From assembly GCF_900590755.1 (NCBI RefSeq), contig NZ_UUOC01000035.1, positions 124,001 through 188,000 on the forward strand: a stretch of 64,000 nt of DNA. Direction: 5' to 3'. Origin of the DNA: Pseudomonas viridiflava (lineage in GTDB: Bacteria; Pseudomonadota; Gammaproteobacteria; Pseudomonadales; Pseudomonadaceae). Shown here piece after piece: positions 33,027 to 41,171 of the stretch; position 1 is the first letter of the stretch; every line of letters starts with the position of its first letter. The notes beneath the pieces were generated by a model. It had not been told where the DNA came from and searched no databases. It saw only the letters and a program-made list of their open reading frames with translations. The position numbers and the translations under genes are program-made.

Positions 33027-34643
33027 ATGGCTACCAGCACATTGGCCCCGGATTCTTTCGGACAGGCCATCGATTCACGCCCACAGCTCAACCGCAAACC
33101 CAGCACCCTGACCATGGTGATGTTCTTTGCCATTCTGGCCATGGGCCTGTTGTTCACCGCCTATAGCCTGAAGCAGGATGTGGAGGACATGGGCACCGTG
33201 GTCACCACCTGGACGCCGTTCCTATTGTTGGGCGTCGCACTGCTGATCGCCCTGGGCTTCGAATTCGTCAACGGCTTCCATGACACCGCCAACGCGGTCG
33301 CCACGGTTATCTATACCCACTCGTTGCCGCCGGGCTTCGCGGTGGTGTGGTCGGGGTTTTTCAACTTCCTGGGGGTGCTGTCTGCCAGCGGCGCGGTGGC
33401 CTTCGGCATTATCGCCCTGCTGCCGGTGGAACTGATTCTGCAAGTCGGCTCGGGCGCTGGCTTCGCCATGATCTTCGCACTGCTGATCGCGGCGATCATC
33501 TGGAACCTCGGCACCTGGTGGCTGGGCCTGCCCGCCTCGTCTTCGCACACATTGATCGGCTCGATCATCGGCGTCGGTATCGCCAACGCCTTGATGCACG
33601 GGCGCGACGGCACCAGCGGCGTGGACTGGTCGCAAGCCACCAAAATCGGCTATTCGCTGCTGTTGTCGCCTTTGGTGGGTTTCAGTTGCGCGGCGTTGCT
33701 GTTACTGGCCATGCGCTTTTTCATCAAGAACCGCGATTTGTACAAAGCACCCAAAGGTAACTCGCCGCCCCCGTGGTGGATTCGCGGCATGCTGATTGTC
33801 ACCTGCACCGGCGTATCCTTCGCCCACGGTTCCAACGACGGCCAGAAAGGCATGGGCCTGATCATGCTGATTCTGGTCGGCACCCTGCCCATGGCTTACG
33901 CCCTGAACCGCACCATGCCTGCCGATCAATCGGTGCAGTTTGCCGCCGTGGCCGAGGTGACCCAACAAGCCCTGACCCGTAGCGCGCCCTTGCCTGCGCC
34001 TGCCGACCCGCGCCAGACGTTGTCGGCCTATCTGGTCAGCAAACAGGCCACCCCGGAATTGATCCCGGCACTGGCGGTGATGGCGGGCAAAATCGGCATT
34101 GACGTCAGAGGCTATGGCTCGCTGTCGAAAGTCCCCGCCGAAGCCGTCACCAACGTGCGTAACGACATGTACCTGACCTCGGAAACCATCCGCGTGATGG
34201 AGAAGAACAAAGTCGGTGATTTCGATGCCGACACGCAGGACAAGCTGAAACTGTTCAAAGATCAGATCGACAGCGCCACGCGCTTCATCCCGACCTGGGT
34301 AAAAATCGCCGTGGCCATTGCGTTGGGACTGGGCACGCTGGTGGGCTGGCGGCGCATCGTGGTCACCGTGGGCGAGAAGATCGGTAAAACCCACATGACC
34401 TACGCCCAGGGCGCATCCGCTGAAGTGGTGGCGATGCTGACCATTGGCGCGGCGGACATGTACGGCTTGCCGGTGTCCACCACCCATGTGCTGTCATCCG
34501 GGGTAGCGGGTTCGATGGTCGCCAACGGTTCGGGCTTGCAACTGCGGACCTTGCGCAACCTGGCCATGGCCTGGGTGCTGACCTTGCCGGCGGCGATTCT
34601 GCTGTCGGGGTCGTTGTATTGGGTGTTCATTCAGTTGTTCTGA
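33027..34643 (+). CDS. PiT-family inorganic phosphate transporter
   Basis: This low-affinity phosphate (metal-phosphate:H+) symporter is a 538-residue inner-membrane protein. Both PiT repeats are visible: GFEFVNGFHDTANAVATVIYT near residue 72 and VSFAHGSNDGQKGMGL near 265, and a third GLPVSTTHVLSSGVAGSM block near the end. About ten helices surround a long cytosolic insert (residues 295-420). No clear Pho box is seen upstream. The stop codon region overlaps the convergent LysR gene by 13 bp. Confidence 0.92.
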   Translation: MATSTLAPDSFGQAIDSRPQLNRKPSTLTMVMFFAILAMGLLFTAYSLKQDVEDMGTVVTTWTPFLLLGVALLIALGFEFVNGFHDTANAVATVIYTHSLPPGFAVVWSGFFNFLGVLSASGAVAFGIIALLPVELILQVGSGAGFAMIFALLIAAIIWNLGTWWLGLPASSSHTLIGSIIGVGIANALMHGRDGTSGVDWSQATKIGYSLLLSPLVGFSCAALLLLAMRFFIKNRDLYKAPKGNSPPPWWIRGMLIVTCTGVSFAHGSNDGQKGMGLIMLILVGTLPMAYALNRTMPADQSVQFAAVAEVTQQALTRSAPLPAPADPRQTLSAYLVSKQATPELIPALAVMAGKIGIDVRGYGSLSKVPAEAVTNVRNDMYLTSETIRVMEKNKVGDFDADTQDKLKLFKDQIDSATRFIPTWVKIAVAIALGLGTLVGWRRIVVTVGEKIGKTHMTYAQGASAEVVAMLTIGAADMYGLPVSTTHVLSSGVAGSMVANGSGLQLRTLRNLAMAWVLTLPAAILLSGSLYWVFIQLF

Positions 34644-35536
34644 TGACTTGCAGCGGGCAGTAAGTGGTCCTTGAGGAAATCGATCAGGACCCGCAGCTTG
34701 GGCGAGGCATGCTGGCTTACAGGCCAGAGCATCCAAAGGGTGCCGTGACTGAGGGTGAAGTCCTCCAGCACGATTTGCAGCTCGCCCCTCTGCAGTGCGT
34801 CATTGACGACGAAATCTGCCAAGTACGTGATCCCCATTCCCTGTTTGGCCATGTAGTACAGGGATTGGGTGGTGGTGCAGGTGGCGGCTTTTTTCAGGCT
34901 CGGGATGGGCAAGCCGTCAACGCTGCGCAACGGCCATGGCTCGATTTTGCCGGTGGCGGGAAACTTGTGCAGCAAGCCGATATGCCCCGCCAGGTCGCTG
35001 GGCGTCGAGGGCACGCCGTAGCGTTGCAGGTAATCTGGCGACGCCACCAGCACCAGGCGAAAATCGCCTAGATGGCGCGACGCCAGTCGCGAATCCTGCA
35101 ACGTCCCGGTACGGATCACGGCATCGAAACCCTCCTCGATGATGTCCACCATGCGATCCGACAAGTCGATATCCAGTTCGATGTCGGGGTAGCGACGCAT
35201 GAACTCGGTCAACACCGGCATCATCAAGCCATCCTGCAAGGGCACGCTGATGTGCAACTTGCCTTTGGGTTCGCCGCTCAGGTGTGACAGCTCCAGCTCC
35301 GCCGCCTCGACTTCACCCAAAATCCGCCGACAGCGCTCCAGAAACAGCGCGCCCTCGGCGGTAAGGGTGATGCTGCGGGTACTGCGATGAAACAGCCGCA
35401 CACCGAGGCGCTGCTCAAGCCGGGCGATGCTTTTGCCCACCGCCGAGGACGACACTTCAAGTGTCCGCGCGGCAGCGGTAAAACTGCGTGTTTCGGCGAC
35501 CTGTACGAAAATTCCGATACCGCTGAGGCTGTCCAT
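34631..35536 (-). CDS. LysR-family transcriptional regulator
   Basis: This 301-residue LysR protein opens MDSLSGIGIFVQVAETRSF, the usual start for this subgroup (CrgA/DmlR-like). Recognition helix SSSAVGKSIARLEQRLG lies at about 25-42 and an effector domain starts near residue 88. The ATG at 35536 is preferred over an upstream GTG at 35563. Its 3' end overlaps the phosphate transporter gene tail to tail. The MFS gene is divergent about 290 bp upstream with a REPIN between them and is a possible target. Confidence 0.9.
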   Translation of the reverse strand: MDSLSGIGIFVQVAETRSFTAAARTLEVSSSAVGKSIARLEQRLGVRLFHRSTRSITLTAEGALFLERCRRILGEVEAAELELSHLSGEPKGKLHISVPLQDGLMMPVLTEFMRRYPDIELDIDLSDRMVDIIEEGFDAVIRTGTLQDSRLASRHLGDFRLVLVASPDYLQRYGVPSTPSDLAGHIGLLHKFPATGKIEPWPLRSVDGLPIPSLKKAATCTTTQSLYYMAKQGMGITYLADFVVNDALQRGELQIVLEDFTLSHGTLWMLWPVSQHASPKLRVLIDFLKDHLLPAASHQNN

Positions 35537-35637
35537 TTCAACACCGTAATCAAGTTGAATCACTGTAGGAGCGACCGGGTGGCGTTCTACCTTACCCGCT
35601 GTGAACGATGACGCGATTTGTCTGTAAAAACCGATCC

Positions 35638-35713
35638 CTGTAGGAGCTGCCGCAGGCTGCGAATAGCGGTGTGTCAGGTGTACCGCTTTCGCAGCCTTCG
35701 GCAGCTCCTACAG
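35638..35713. repeat. Hybrid REPIN, family A
   Basis: The left arm reads GCCGCAGGCTGCGAA while the right arm reads TTCGCAGCCTTCGGC. These come from two subtypes (CGCAGG and CGAAGG), so the stem has a mismatch pair at that spot. Confidence 0.9.
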
Positions 35714-35826
35714 GAATGTGCCAGCCATTGCGGACGTTTATGTCCGCTATGTTCGGAACCTTAGCCTGTTTTTCCGTTAACCACAGCCCACTAATCTGCT
35801 GACCTCTGACTTGTGGGCTGACTGTC

Positions 35827-37032
35827 GTGACTGATAACTCGCTGGACCTCTCTGAACAAACCTCGGCAGAACGCCTGCCGCTAGCGGCCCTTCTGGCTCT
35901 GGCCATGGCCGGGTTTCTGACCATCCTCACCGAAGCCCTTCCCGCCGGGCTGTTGCCGCTGATGAGCGCGGACCTGCAAGTATCCCCCACGCTGGTGGGT
36001 CAGTTGGTGACGGCTTATGCCGTCGGTTCGCTGCTGGCGGCCATTCCCCTGACGGCCCTGACCCGCAGTTGGCGTCGACGGCCGCTGCTGTTGATTGCCA
36101 TCGGCGGTTTTGCCATGGTCAACAGCATCACGGCCTGGTCCAGCGACTACGGGTTAACCCTGGCTTCACGGTTTTGCGCCGGGGTGTTCGCCGGGTTGCT
36201 CTGGTCGTTGCTGGCCGGGTATGCAAGTCGTCTGGTGCCGGAGCATTTGCGGGGTCGCGCCATAGCCGTGGCCATGGTCGGCACCCCGCTGGCGTTGGCC
36301 ATCGGGATCCCCGCTGGCACGCTGCTGGGCTCGGCCATCGGCTGGCGCTGGACCTTCGCCATCATGAGCGTGTTGAGCCTGCTACTGGTGCTTTGGGCAC
36401 GGCTGAGTCTGGCGGACTTTCCCGGCCAGACTCAGCAACAGCGGCAGTCGATTCGCCAGGTGTTCGTCATGCCCGGCATCCGTCCGGTATTGCTGACCAC
36501 CCTGATCTTCGTGCTGGCACACAACATTCTCTACACCTACATCGCGCCTTTGCTGGAACCCGCCGGATTGGTAGCGCATGTGGATCGGGTGCTGCTGGCC
36601 TTTGGTGTGGCGGCGCTGCTGGGGATCTGGCTGGTGGGGATTTTGATCGACCGTTGGCTGCGTGAGCTGGTGCTGCTCAGCATCGCACTGTTCATGCTGA
36701 CCGCCGTTGCCTGGGCGCTGAACGGCGACAACCCTCAACTGATTTATCTGTATGTGGTGCTCTGGGGAATCGCCTTCGGCGGCGCGGCGACCCTGTTCCA
36801 GACCGCATCGGCCAACACCGGCGGCAAGGCAGCGGATGTCAGCCAGTCCATGATCGTCACGGTCTGGAATCTGGGCATCGCTGGTGGAGGCCTGATCGGT
36901 GGCCTGCTCCTTCAGGACTTCGGCGTGCAATCCTTCAACTGGCTGGTAGCCCTACGGCTGATCGGGGCGCTGGTGATCGGCGCCAGCGCCCATCGCGCTG
37001 GCTTTCCGAGAACCCGGCAGCGTCAGGCCTGA
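35827..37032 (+). CDS. MFS transporter (sugar/drug efflux, SotB-like)
   Basis: This 401-residue inner-membrane exporter has 12 helices. The opening LALAMAGFLTILTEALPAGLLPLMSADLQVS is typical of the SotB/YdhP-type DHA1 group (sugar or drug efflux). Motif GRAIAVAMVGTPLALAIGIP lies in helix 5. The start is GTG at 35827. It is divergent from a LysR gene, and its stop overlaps the convergent egtBD gene by 10 bp. Substrate unknown. Confidence 0.87.
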   Translation: MTDNSLDLSEQTSAERLPLAALLALAMAGFLTILTEALPAGLLPLMSADLQVSPTLVGQLVTAYAVGSLLAAIPLTALTRSWRRRPLLLIAIGGFAMVNSITAWSSDYGLTLASRFCAGVFAGLLWSLLAGYASRLVPEHLRGRAIAVAMVGTPLALAIGIPAGTLLGSAIGWRWTFAIMSVLSLLLVLWARLSLADFPGQTQQQRQSIRQVFVMPGIRPVLLTTLIFVLAHNILYTYIAPLLEPAGLVAHVDRVLLAFGVAALLGIWLVGILIDRWLRELVLLSIALFMLTAVAWALNGDNPQLIYLYVVLWGIAFGGAATLFQTASANTGGKAADVSQSMIVTVWNLGIAGGGLIGGLLLQDFGVQSFNWLVALRLIGALVIGASAHRAGFPRTRQRQA

Positions 37033-39173
37033 AGCGTAAACAACGCCACTTCAGGTGCAGCGCTGACCCACTGCTGGCTGACTTTCCAGCCAGCGCTGGC
37101 CGCCAGAGCCGCGAACGACTCGGGGGTGAACTTGTGGGAGTTTTCCGTGTGCAGTCGCTCGCCTTCACCGAAGTGGAAGGTTTGCCCGGCCACCGACGCA
37201 GTTTGCTCGTGGCGGCTGACCAGATGCATTTCCATGCGCTGCTGCTCAGCGTTCCACAGCGCCAGATGCTCGAAGCCGTCCACTTCAAAGCTGCCGTCCA
37301 GTTCGCGGTTGATCCGGGTCAGCAAGTTCTTGTTGAAGCGCCCGGTCACGCCTTGGGCATCGTCGTATGCGGCCACCAGAATTTGCGGGTCCTTGACCAG
37401 ATCGACGCCAACGATGAAGTGGGCGTTTTCACCCAACAGGGTGCGGGCTGAACGCAGAAACTTGACCGCCTGCTCCGGGGTGAAGTTGCCGATGGTCGAG
37501 CCGGGGAAGAAGCCCACGCGGGTCAAACCGTCGGCAGCCCGAGGCAGCTTCAAGGCCCGGGTGAAGTCGTCGATCTGTGGCGCGACGGTGAGGTGCGGGT
37601 ACTTGCTGTTGAGCTGGTGCGCGGCCTTGTTCAGGGCGTTGGCGCTGATGTCGATGGGCACGTACACCGCGATCTGCGGCGCGGCATCCAGCAACAGACA
37701 GGTTTTTTCGCTCGCACCACTGCCAAACTCCACCAAGGCTGCACCATCAGGAATCGCCGCCGCCATTTGCTCGACAACATCGGTCAGCAAGCGGGTTTCG
37801 GCACGAGTCGGGTAGTACTCAGGCGTGTGGCAGATCCCTTCGAACAGCTCGGAACCGGCCGCATCGTAGAAATACTTGGGCGACAGGTTTTTCACCGGCG
37901 ACGACAACCCGGCGATCACATCGCGGGCGAACTCGCTGTCATAAGGGTTGACCATCTCTGGCTGGCGACTGTCACGGGCCAGGCGCAGGCCGGACACCAC
38001 CCAGCGTTTTTCCGGATGAAAGAAGTTGCGATAGGTGGCACGGGAGTGGCTGGGCGAAGTGACGCTGGCGCCGCCACGTAACACCATCTGGTTGATCATG
38101 AACTTGCCGTTGTATTCCCCCACGGCGCTGGCAGCCGGGCGAAAACCCGGGTAGGCGCTGTAGGAACTTTGCGTCCATTGCCAGGCCACATCGTCCACCT
38201 GCTCCAGCAGGCCGGCGACCACGGCGGCTTCCCATTCGGCTTCGGTAGGCAGGCGCGCATCTGCCCAATGGGCGTAGGCAGCTGCTTCGTAGTAGCTGAT
38301 GTGAGTGACTGGCGCGTTGCTATCGATGGGTTCCAGGCCGCGCAAGGTCATCCGCCGCCAGCCGTGGGTCTCGTCGTGCTGCCAGTACATCGGCGCATTC
38401 CAGGCGTTTTCCTGTACTACGTTCCAGCCTTCCGACAACCACAAACCGGCCTGACTATAACCACCGGCATTGATGAATTTCAGCCACTCGCCATTGGTCA
38501 CCAGTCGGTCGCTGATTTCGAAGGATTGCAGGTAGGTGGTATGACGCGGGCCTTCATTGTCGAAGGCGAAATCCGCGCCCTGATGGCCGATCTCGGTCAG
38601 CCCGCCCTTGAGCGGCTTGTACTGACCACGCCGCCCGGAAATATCCTTGGGCCACTGGGCGTCATAGGCGGGTTTAAGGGACGAGGTGCTGAACAGATGC
38701 AGGATATCCATCAGCAGCAATTCCTGATGCTGCTCTTCATGAGCCAGGCCCAGCTCGATCAGGCTGCTGACGTCGTCTGGCAAGGCGCTTTGCAACAGGC
38801 GCTCCATGTGCTGATCCACATAGTTGCGGTAGGCCATGACCTGATCGACGCCGGGCCGGGTCATCAAGCCGCGCTGGGGCCGGGGGTGACGCGGGCCGAC
38901 GGCTTCGTAATAAGAGTTGAAGAGATAACCGAAGGTCGGATCGAAAGGTGTGTAGCCGGGGACGTTTTCACTGAGCAGGAAGGTTTCGAAGAACCAGGTC
39001 GTGTGCGCCATGTGCCATTTGGCCGGGCTGGCGTCGGGCATGGACTGGACCACCATGTCCTCGGCGCTGAGCGGCGCGGCCAGGCTTTGGGTGCGCCCGC
39101 GTACATTCTGGTAGCGCTTGAGCAGTTCGTTGGCCGCAGGGATTTGGCGCAGCTTGGGTGAGTGGCTGGTCAT
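37023..39173 (-). CDS. egtBD: Fused EgtB-EgtD ergothioneine biosynthesis protein
   Basis: A 716-residue cytosolic protein. Residues 1-400 are an EgtB-type sulfoxide synthase: a DinB-like domain with iron ligands H57 (AHTTWFFE), H145 and H149 (HEEQHQEL), then an FGE-sulfatase fold with RLPTEAEWEAA and NQMVLRGGASVTSPSHSR. Residues ~407-716 are an EgtD-type histidine N-alpha-trimethyltransferase (KYFYDAAGSELFEGIC, EFGSGASEKT, PIDISANAL, FFPGSTIGNF). Together they would make hercynine from histidine and attach sulfur to it. The junction near residue 403-407 has no linker. Fungal Egt1 fuses the same enzymes in the opposite order. OvoA has a similar layout but a different methyltransferase type. 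GGAGAT precedes the ATG. No egtA, egtC or egtE is in the window. Confidence 0.9.
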   Translation of the reverse strand: MTSHSPKLRQIPAANELLKRYQNVRGRTQSLAAPLSAEDMVVQSMPDASPAKWHMAHTTWFFETFLLSENVPGYTPFDPTFGYLFNSYYEAVGPRHPRPQRGLMTRPGVDQVMAYRNYVDQHMERLLQSALPDDVSSLIELGLAHEEQHQELLLMDILHLFSTSSLKPAYDAQWPKDISGRRGQYKPLKGGLTEIGHQGADFAFDNEGPRHTTYLQSFEISDRLVTNGEWLKFINAGGYSQAGLWLSEGWNVVQENAWNAPMYWQHDETHGWRRMTLRGLEPIDSNAPVTHISYYEAAAYAHWADARLPTEAEWEAAVVAGLLEQVDDVAWQWTQSSYSAYPGFRPAASAVGEYNGKFMINQMVLRGGASVTSPSHSRATYRNFFHPEKRWVVSGLRLARDSRQPEMVNPYDSEFARDVIAGLSSPVKNLSPKYFYDAAGSELFEGICHTPEYYPTRAETRLLTDVVEQMAAAIPDGAALVEFGSGASEKTCLLLDAAPQIAVYVPIDISANALNKAAHQLNSKYPHLTVAPQIDDFTRALKLPRAADGLTRVGFFPGSTIGNFTPEQAVKFLRSARTLLGENAHFIVGVDLVKDPQILVAAYDDAQGVTGRFNKNLLTRINRELDGSFEVDGFEHLALWNAEQQRMEMHLVSRHEQTASVAGQTFHFGEGERLHTENSHKFTPESFAALAASAGWKVSQQWVSAAPEVALFTLQA

Positions 39174-39270
39174 CAGTGTTCATCTCCGGCATCGCCGCGG
39201 CCTGTTTGTTCAGGTGAATGCGGCATCGAGCGTGTCTTTGTACTGTCGCCGGGAGATCAACCACCGGCAC

Positions 39271-39294
39271 GAAAAGCCTCGCCCATGCGGGGCA
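39271..39294 (-). terminator. Probable intrinsic terminator of the DUF427 gene
   Basis: On the minus strand GCCCCGC and GCGAGGC form a stem with one mismatch, followed by TTTT. It begins 8 bp after the DUF427 stop and separates that gene from egtBD. Confidence 0.45.
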
Positions 39295-39301
39295 TCAATC
39301 T

Positions 39302-39670
39302 TCAGTCTTGCGCCACCTCGGTCTCGAAGGTCACTTTGTCGGCGTTGAACGCCACATGCCCTTTGATTTGCGCAACCGCCCGGTAGGGGTGTTCATAGGT
39401 CCAGACCGTGTTCTGGCTGCGCTGTCCGTTGATGTCGAGGCTGAAATAATTGGCATCGCCTTTGTACGGGCAGTGGCTTTGATGTTCGCTGCGCACGTAA
39501 TGTTCAATCCGTATATCCGAACGGGGTATGTATATAACCGGCGGGTATTTAGCTTCTTCCAGTAATAAAGCGGCATCGCTGTGCGCCACCAGCACGCCGT
39601 TGCTCAGCACACTGACCCGGCCCTTGCAGGGGGTGATGGTGATGGGGTGGTAATGGTCGGGGGTTTTCAT
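39302..39670 (-). CDS. DUF427 domain protein
   Basis: This 122-residue protein of the DUF427 family has an all-beta fold and unknown function. The family core SHCPYKGDANYFSL lies at residues 65-80, with WTYEHPYRAVAQIKGHVAF near 92-110. It lies upstream of egtBD in the same direction but a likely terminator separates them. Confidence 0.88.
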   Translation of the reverse strand: MKTPDHYHPITITPCKGRVSVLSNGVLVAHSDAALLLEEAKYPPVIYIPRSDIRIEHYVRSEHQSHCPYKGDANYFSLDINGQRSQNTVWTYEHPYRAVAQIKGHVAFNADKVTFETEVAQD

Positions 39671-39694
39671 GGGGATGCTCTCCGAATTGAATCC

Positions 39695-39770
39695 CTGTAG
39701 GAGCTGCCGCAGGCTGCGAATGGCGGTGTATCAGGCAGATTGCTTTCGCAGCCTGCGGCAGCTCCTACAG
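39695..39770. repeat. REPIN, family A (CGCAGG subtype)
   Basis: Both arms carry the GCCGCAGGCTGCGAA subtype; perfect inner stem. Confidence 0.92.
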
Positions 39771-39898
39771 GGGAGTCGTTCGGCAATGAGTCTAGCCAGC
39801 CTTGGCCAGCAGGCAATGACCAGGCTAGAAGGGAACGTTTTCACCAGCCCTGCATCCGAACACTCTATGCTGTGCACACAGATTTACGAGGGTTTGCA

Positions 39899-41083
39899 AT
39901 GAATGATCTATCCCGGCTGCTCGATGCCTTGTCCGAGGCCCAGGTCGATGGGCAGGACGCGGTAATCGCTACCGTGGTCAAGGTCGAAGGCTCGGCCTAT
40001 CGACGCCCCGGCGCACGCATGGTGATTCCGCAACTGGGCAGCGCCACGGGCACGGTCAGTGGCGGTTGCCTGGAAAGTGATGTGAGCAAAAAAGCCTGGT
40101 GGCTGACCGCTACCGGCAAACCGGTGATTCGCACTTACAGCACCGGCGAAGATGACGACGAGCTGGAAGACGCCGAGCTGAGTTTCGGCCTGGGCTGCAA
40201 CGGCACGGTGCATATCCTGTTCGAGCGCACGAGCGAGCAGGCTCCGTCGCTGGCGGTCAGTGTCTTGCAACAGGTGCAGACAACCTCACGCCACGCGGCG
40301 TTGGCCACGGTCATATTTTCCGATAACGAACAGCACACCGCCGTGGGCGAACGGGCAGCCATCAGAGCCGATGGCGCTGTTGAGGTGCAATTGGGTGACC
40401 GGCCGCTGGGTCAACAGATTGCGGGTGATCTGCATGAGGTGCTGAAGGCTGGCAAGTCGGCGATTCGCAGCTATGAAGCCAGCAGCGGAACGGTTCAGGT
40501 GCTGCTCGAATACATCCCGGCCCCGAGGCGACTGGTGATATTCGGCGCAGGCCATGACGCAGTGCCGCTGGTCAGCATGGCCCGCCTGCAAGGCTGGCAC
40601 ACCACGGTGATTGACGCCCGCACCCATTTTGCCCGACCAGAGCGTTTTGCCGACGCCGACCATGTCGCCGCCCTGCCCTTGCAGCCCTTTGCCGGATTGC
40701 GGGCGCTTGTGGAGGATGCCGCAGTGGTGGTCATGACCCACAGCTTCAGCCAGGATCGCCACTGGCTGGGCAAGGTGCTCGCTCTAAAGCCGCGTTACAT
40801 CGGCCAACTCGGGCCGCGCAGCCGGACAGAGCGGTTGCTGGACGAAATGACCGACAACCCACGCCAGTCGCCAGCGTTCGCAGCCCTGCATTACCCTGTA
40901 GGCCTGGACCTGGGCGGTGATACGCCACAAAGCGTGGCCCTGTCGATCCTCGCCGAGATCAACGCGGTGCTCAACCAGCGCCAGGGCGGGATGCTCAAAC
41001 ACCGTGAGGCGAGTATCCATGCGGCTGATGTGATCATCCAGGTAGAGCAACAACCTGTAGGAGCTGCCGCAGGCTGCGAATGA
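39899..41083 (+). CDS. XdhC/CoxF-family molybdenum-cofactor maturation protein
   Basis: This 394-residue protein is of the family that binds and sulfurates molybdenum cofactor for xanthine-dehydrogenase-type enzymes. An XdhC N-terminal domain carries GSAYRRPGARMVIP and GTVSGGCLESDV, and a Rossmann-like C-terminal domain opens RRLVIFGAGHDAVPLV. GAGG precedes the ATG at 39899. No client dehydrogenase is adjacent. The last residues (PVGAAAGCE) and the stop codon are encoded by the left arm of a REPIN starting at 41055, so the original stop codon was probably lost and replaced. Confidence 0.9.
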   Translation: MNDLSRLLDALSEAQVDGQDAVIATVVKVEGSAYRRPGARMVIPQLGSATGTVSGGCLESDVSKKAWWLTATGKPVIRTYSTGEDDDELEDAELSFGLGCNGTVHILFERTSEQAPSLAVSVLQQVQTTSRHAALATVIFSDNEQHTAVGERAAIRADGAVEVQLGDRPLGQQIAGDLHEVLKAGKSAIRSYEASSGTVQVLLEYIPAPRRLVIFGAGHDAVPLVSMARLQGWHTTVIDARTHFARPERFADADHVAALPLQPFAGLRALVEDAAVVVMTHSFSQDRHWLGKVLALKPRYIGQLGPRSRTERLLDEMTDNPRQSPAFAALHYPVGLDLGGDTPQSVALSILAEINAVLNQRQGGMLKHREASIHAADVIIQVEQQPVGAAAGCE

Positions 41084-41129
41084 CGGTGTGCCTGACAGTT
41101 TGCCTTCGCAGCCTTCGGCAGCTCCTACA
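41055..41129. repeat. Hybrid REPIN overlapping the end of the XdhC-like gene
   Basis: Left arm CTGTAGGAGCTGCCGCAGG, right arm CCTTCGGCAGCTCCTACA. The first 29 bp are coding sequence of the upstream gene. Confidence 0.9.
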
Positions 41130-41171
41130 AAAATTGCCAATCTGTATTTTTAATAAGGCAGCTCCCCATTC

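Noticed and set aside
37023..39173. Ovothiol synthase OvoA
   Set aside because: OvoA also has DinB–FGE–methyltransferase order, but the C-terminal domain here has EgtD-specific blocks (KYFYDAAGSELF, FFPGSTIGNF) rather than the OvoA methyltransferase type.
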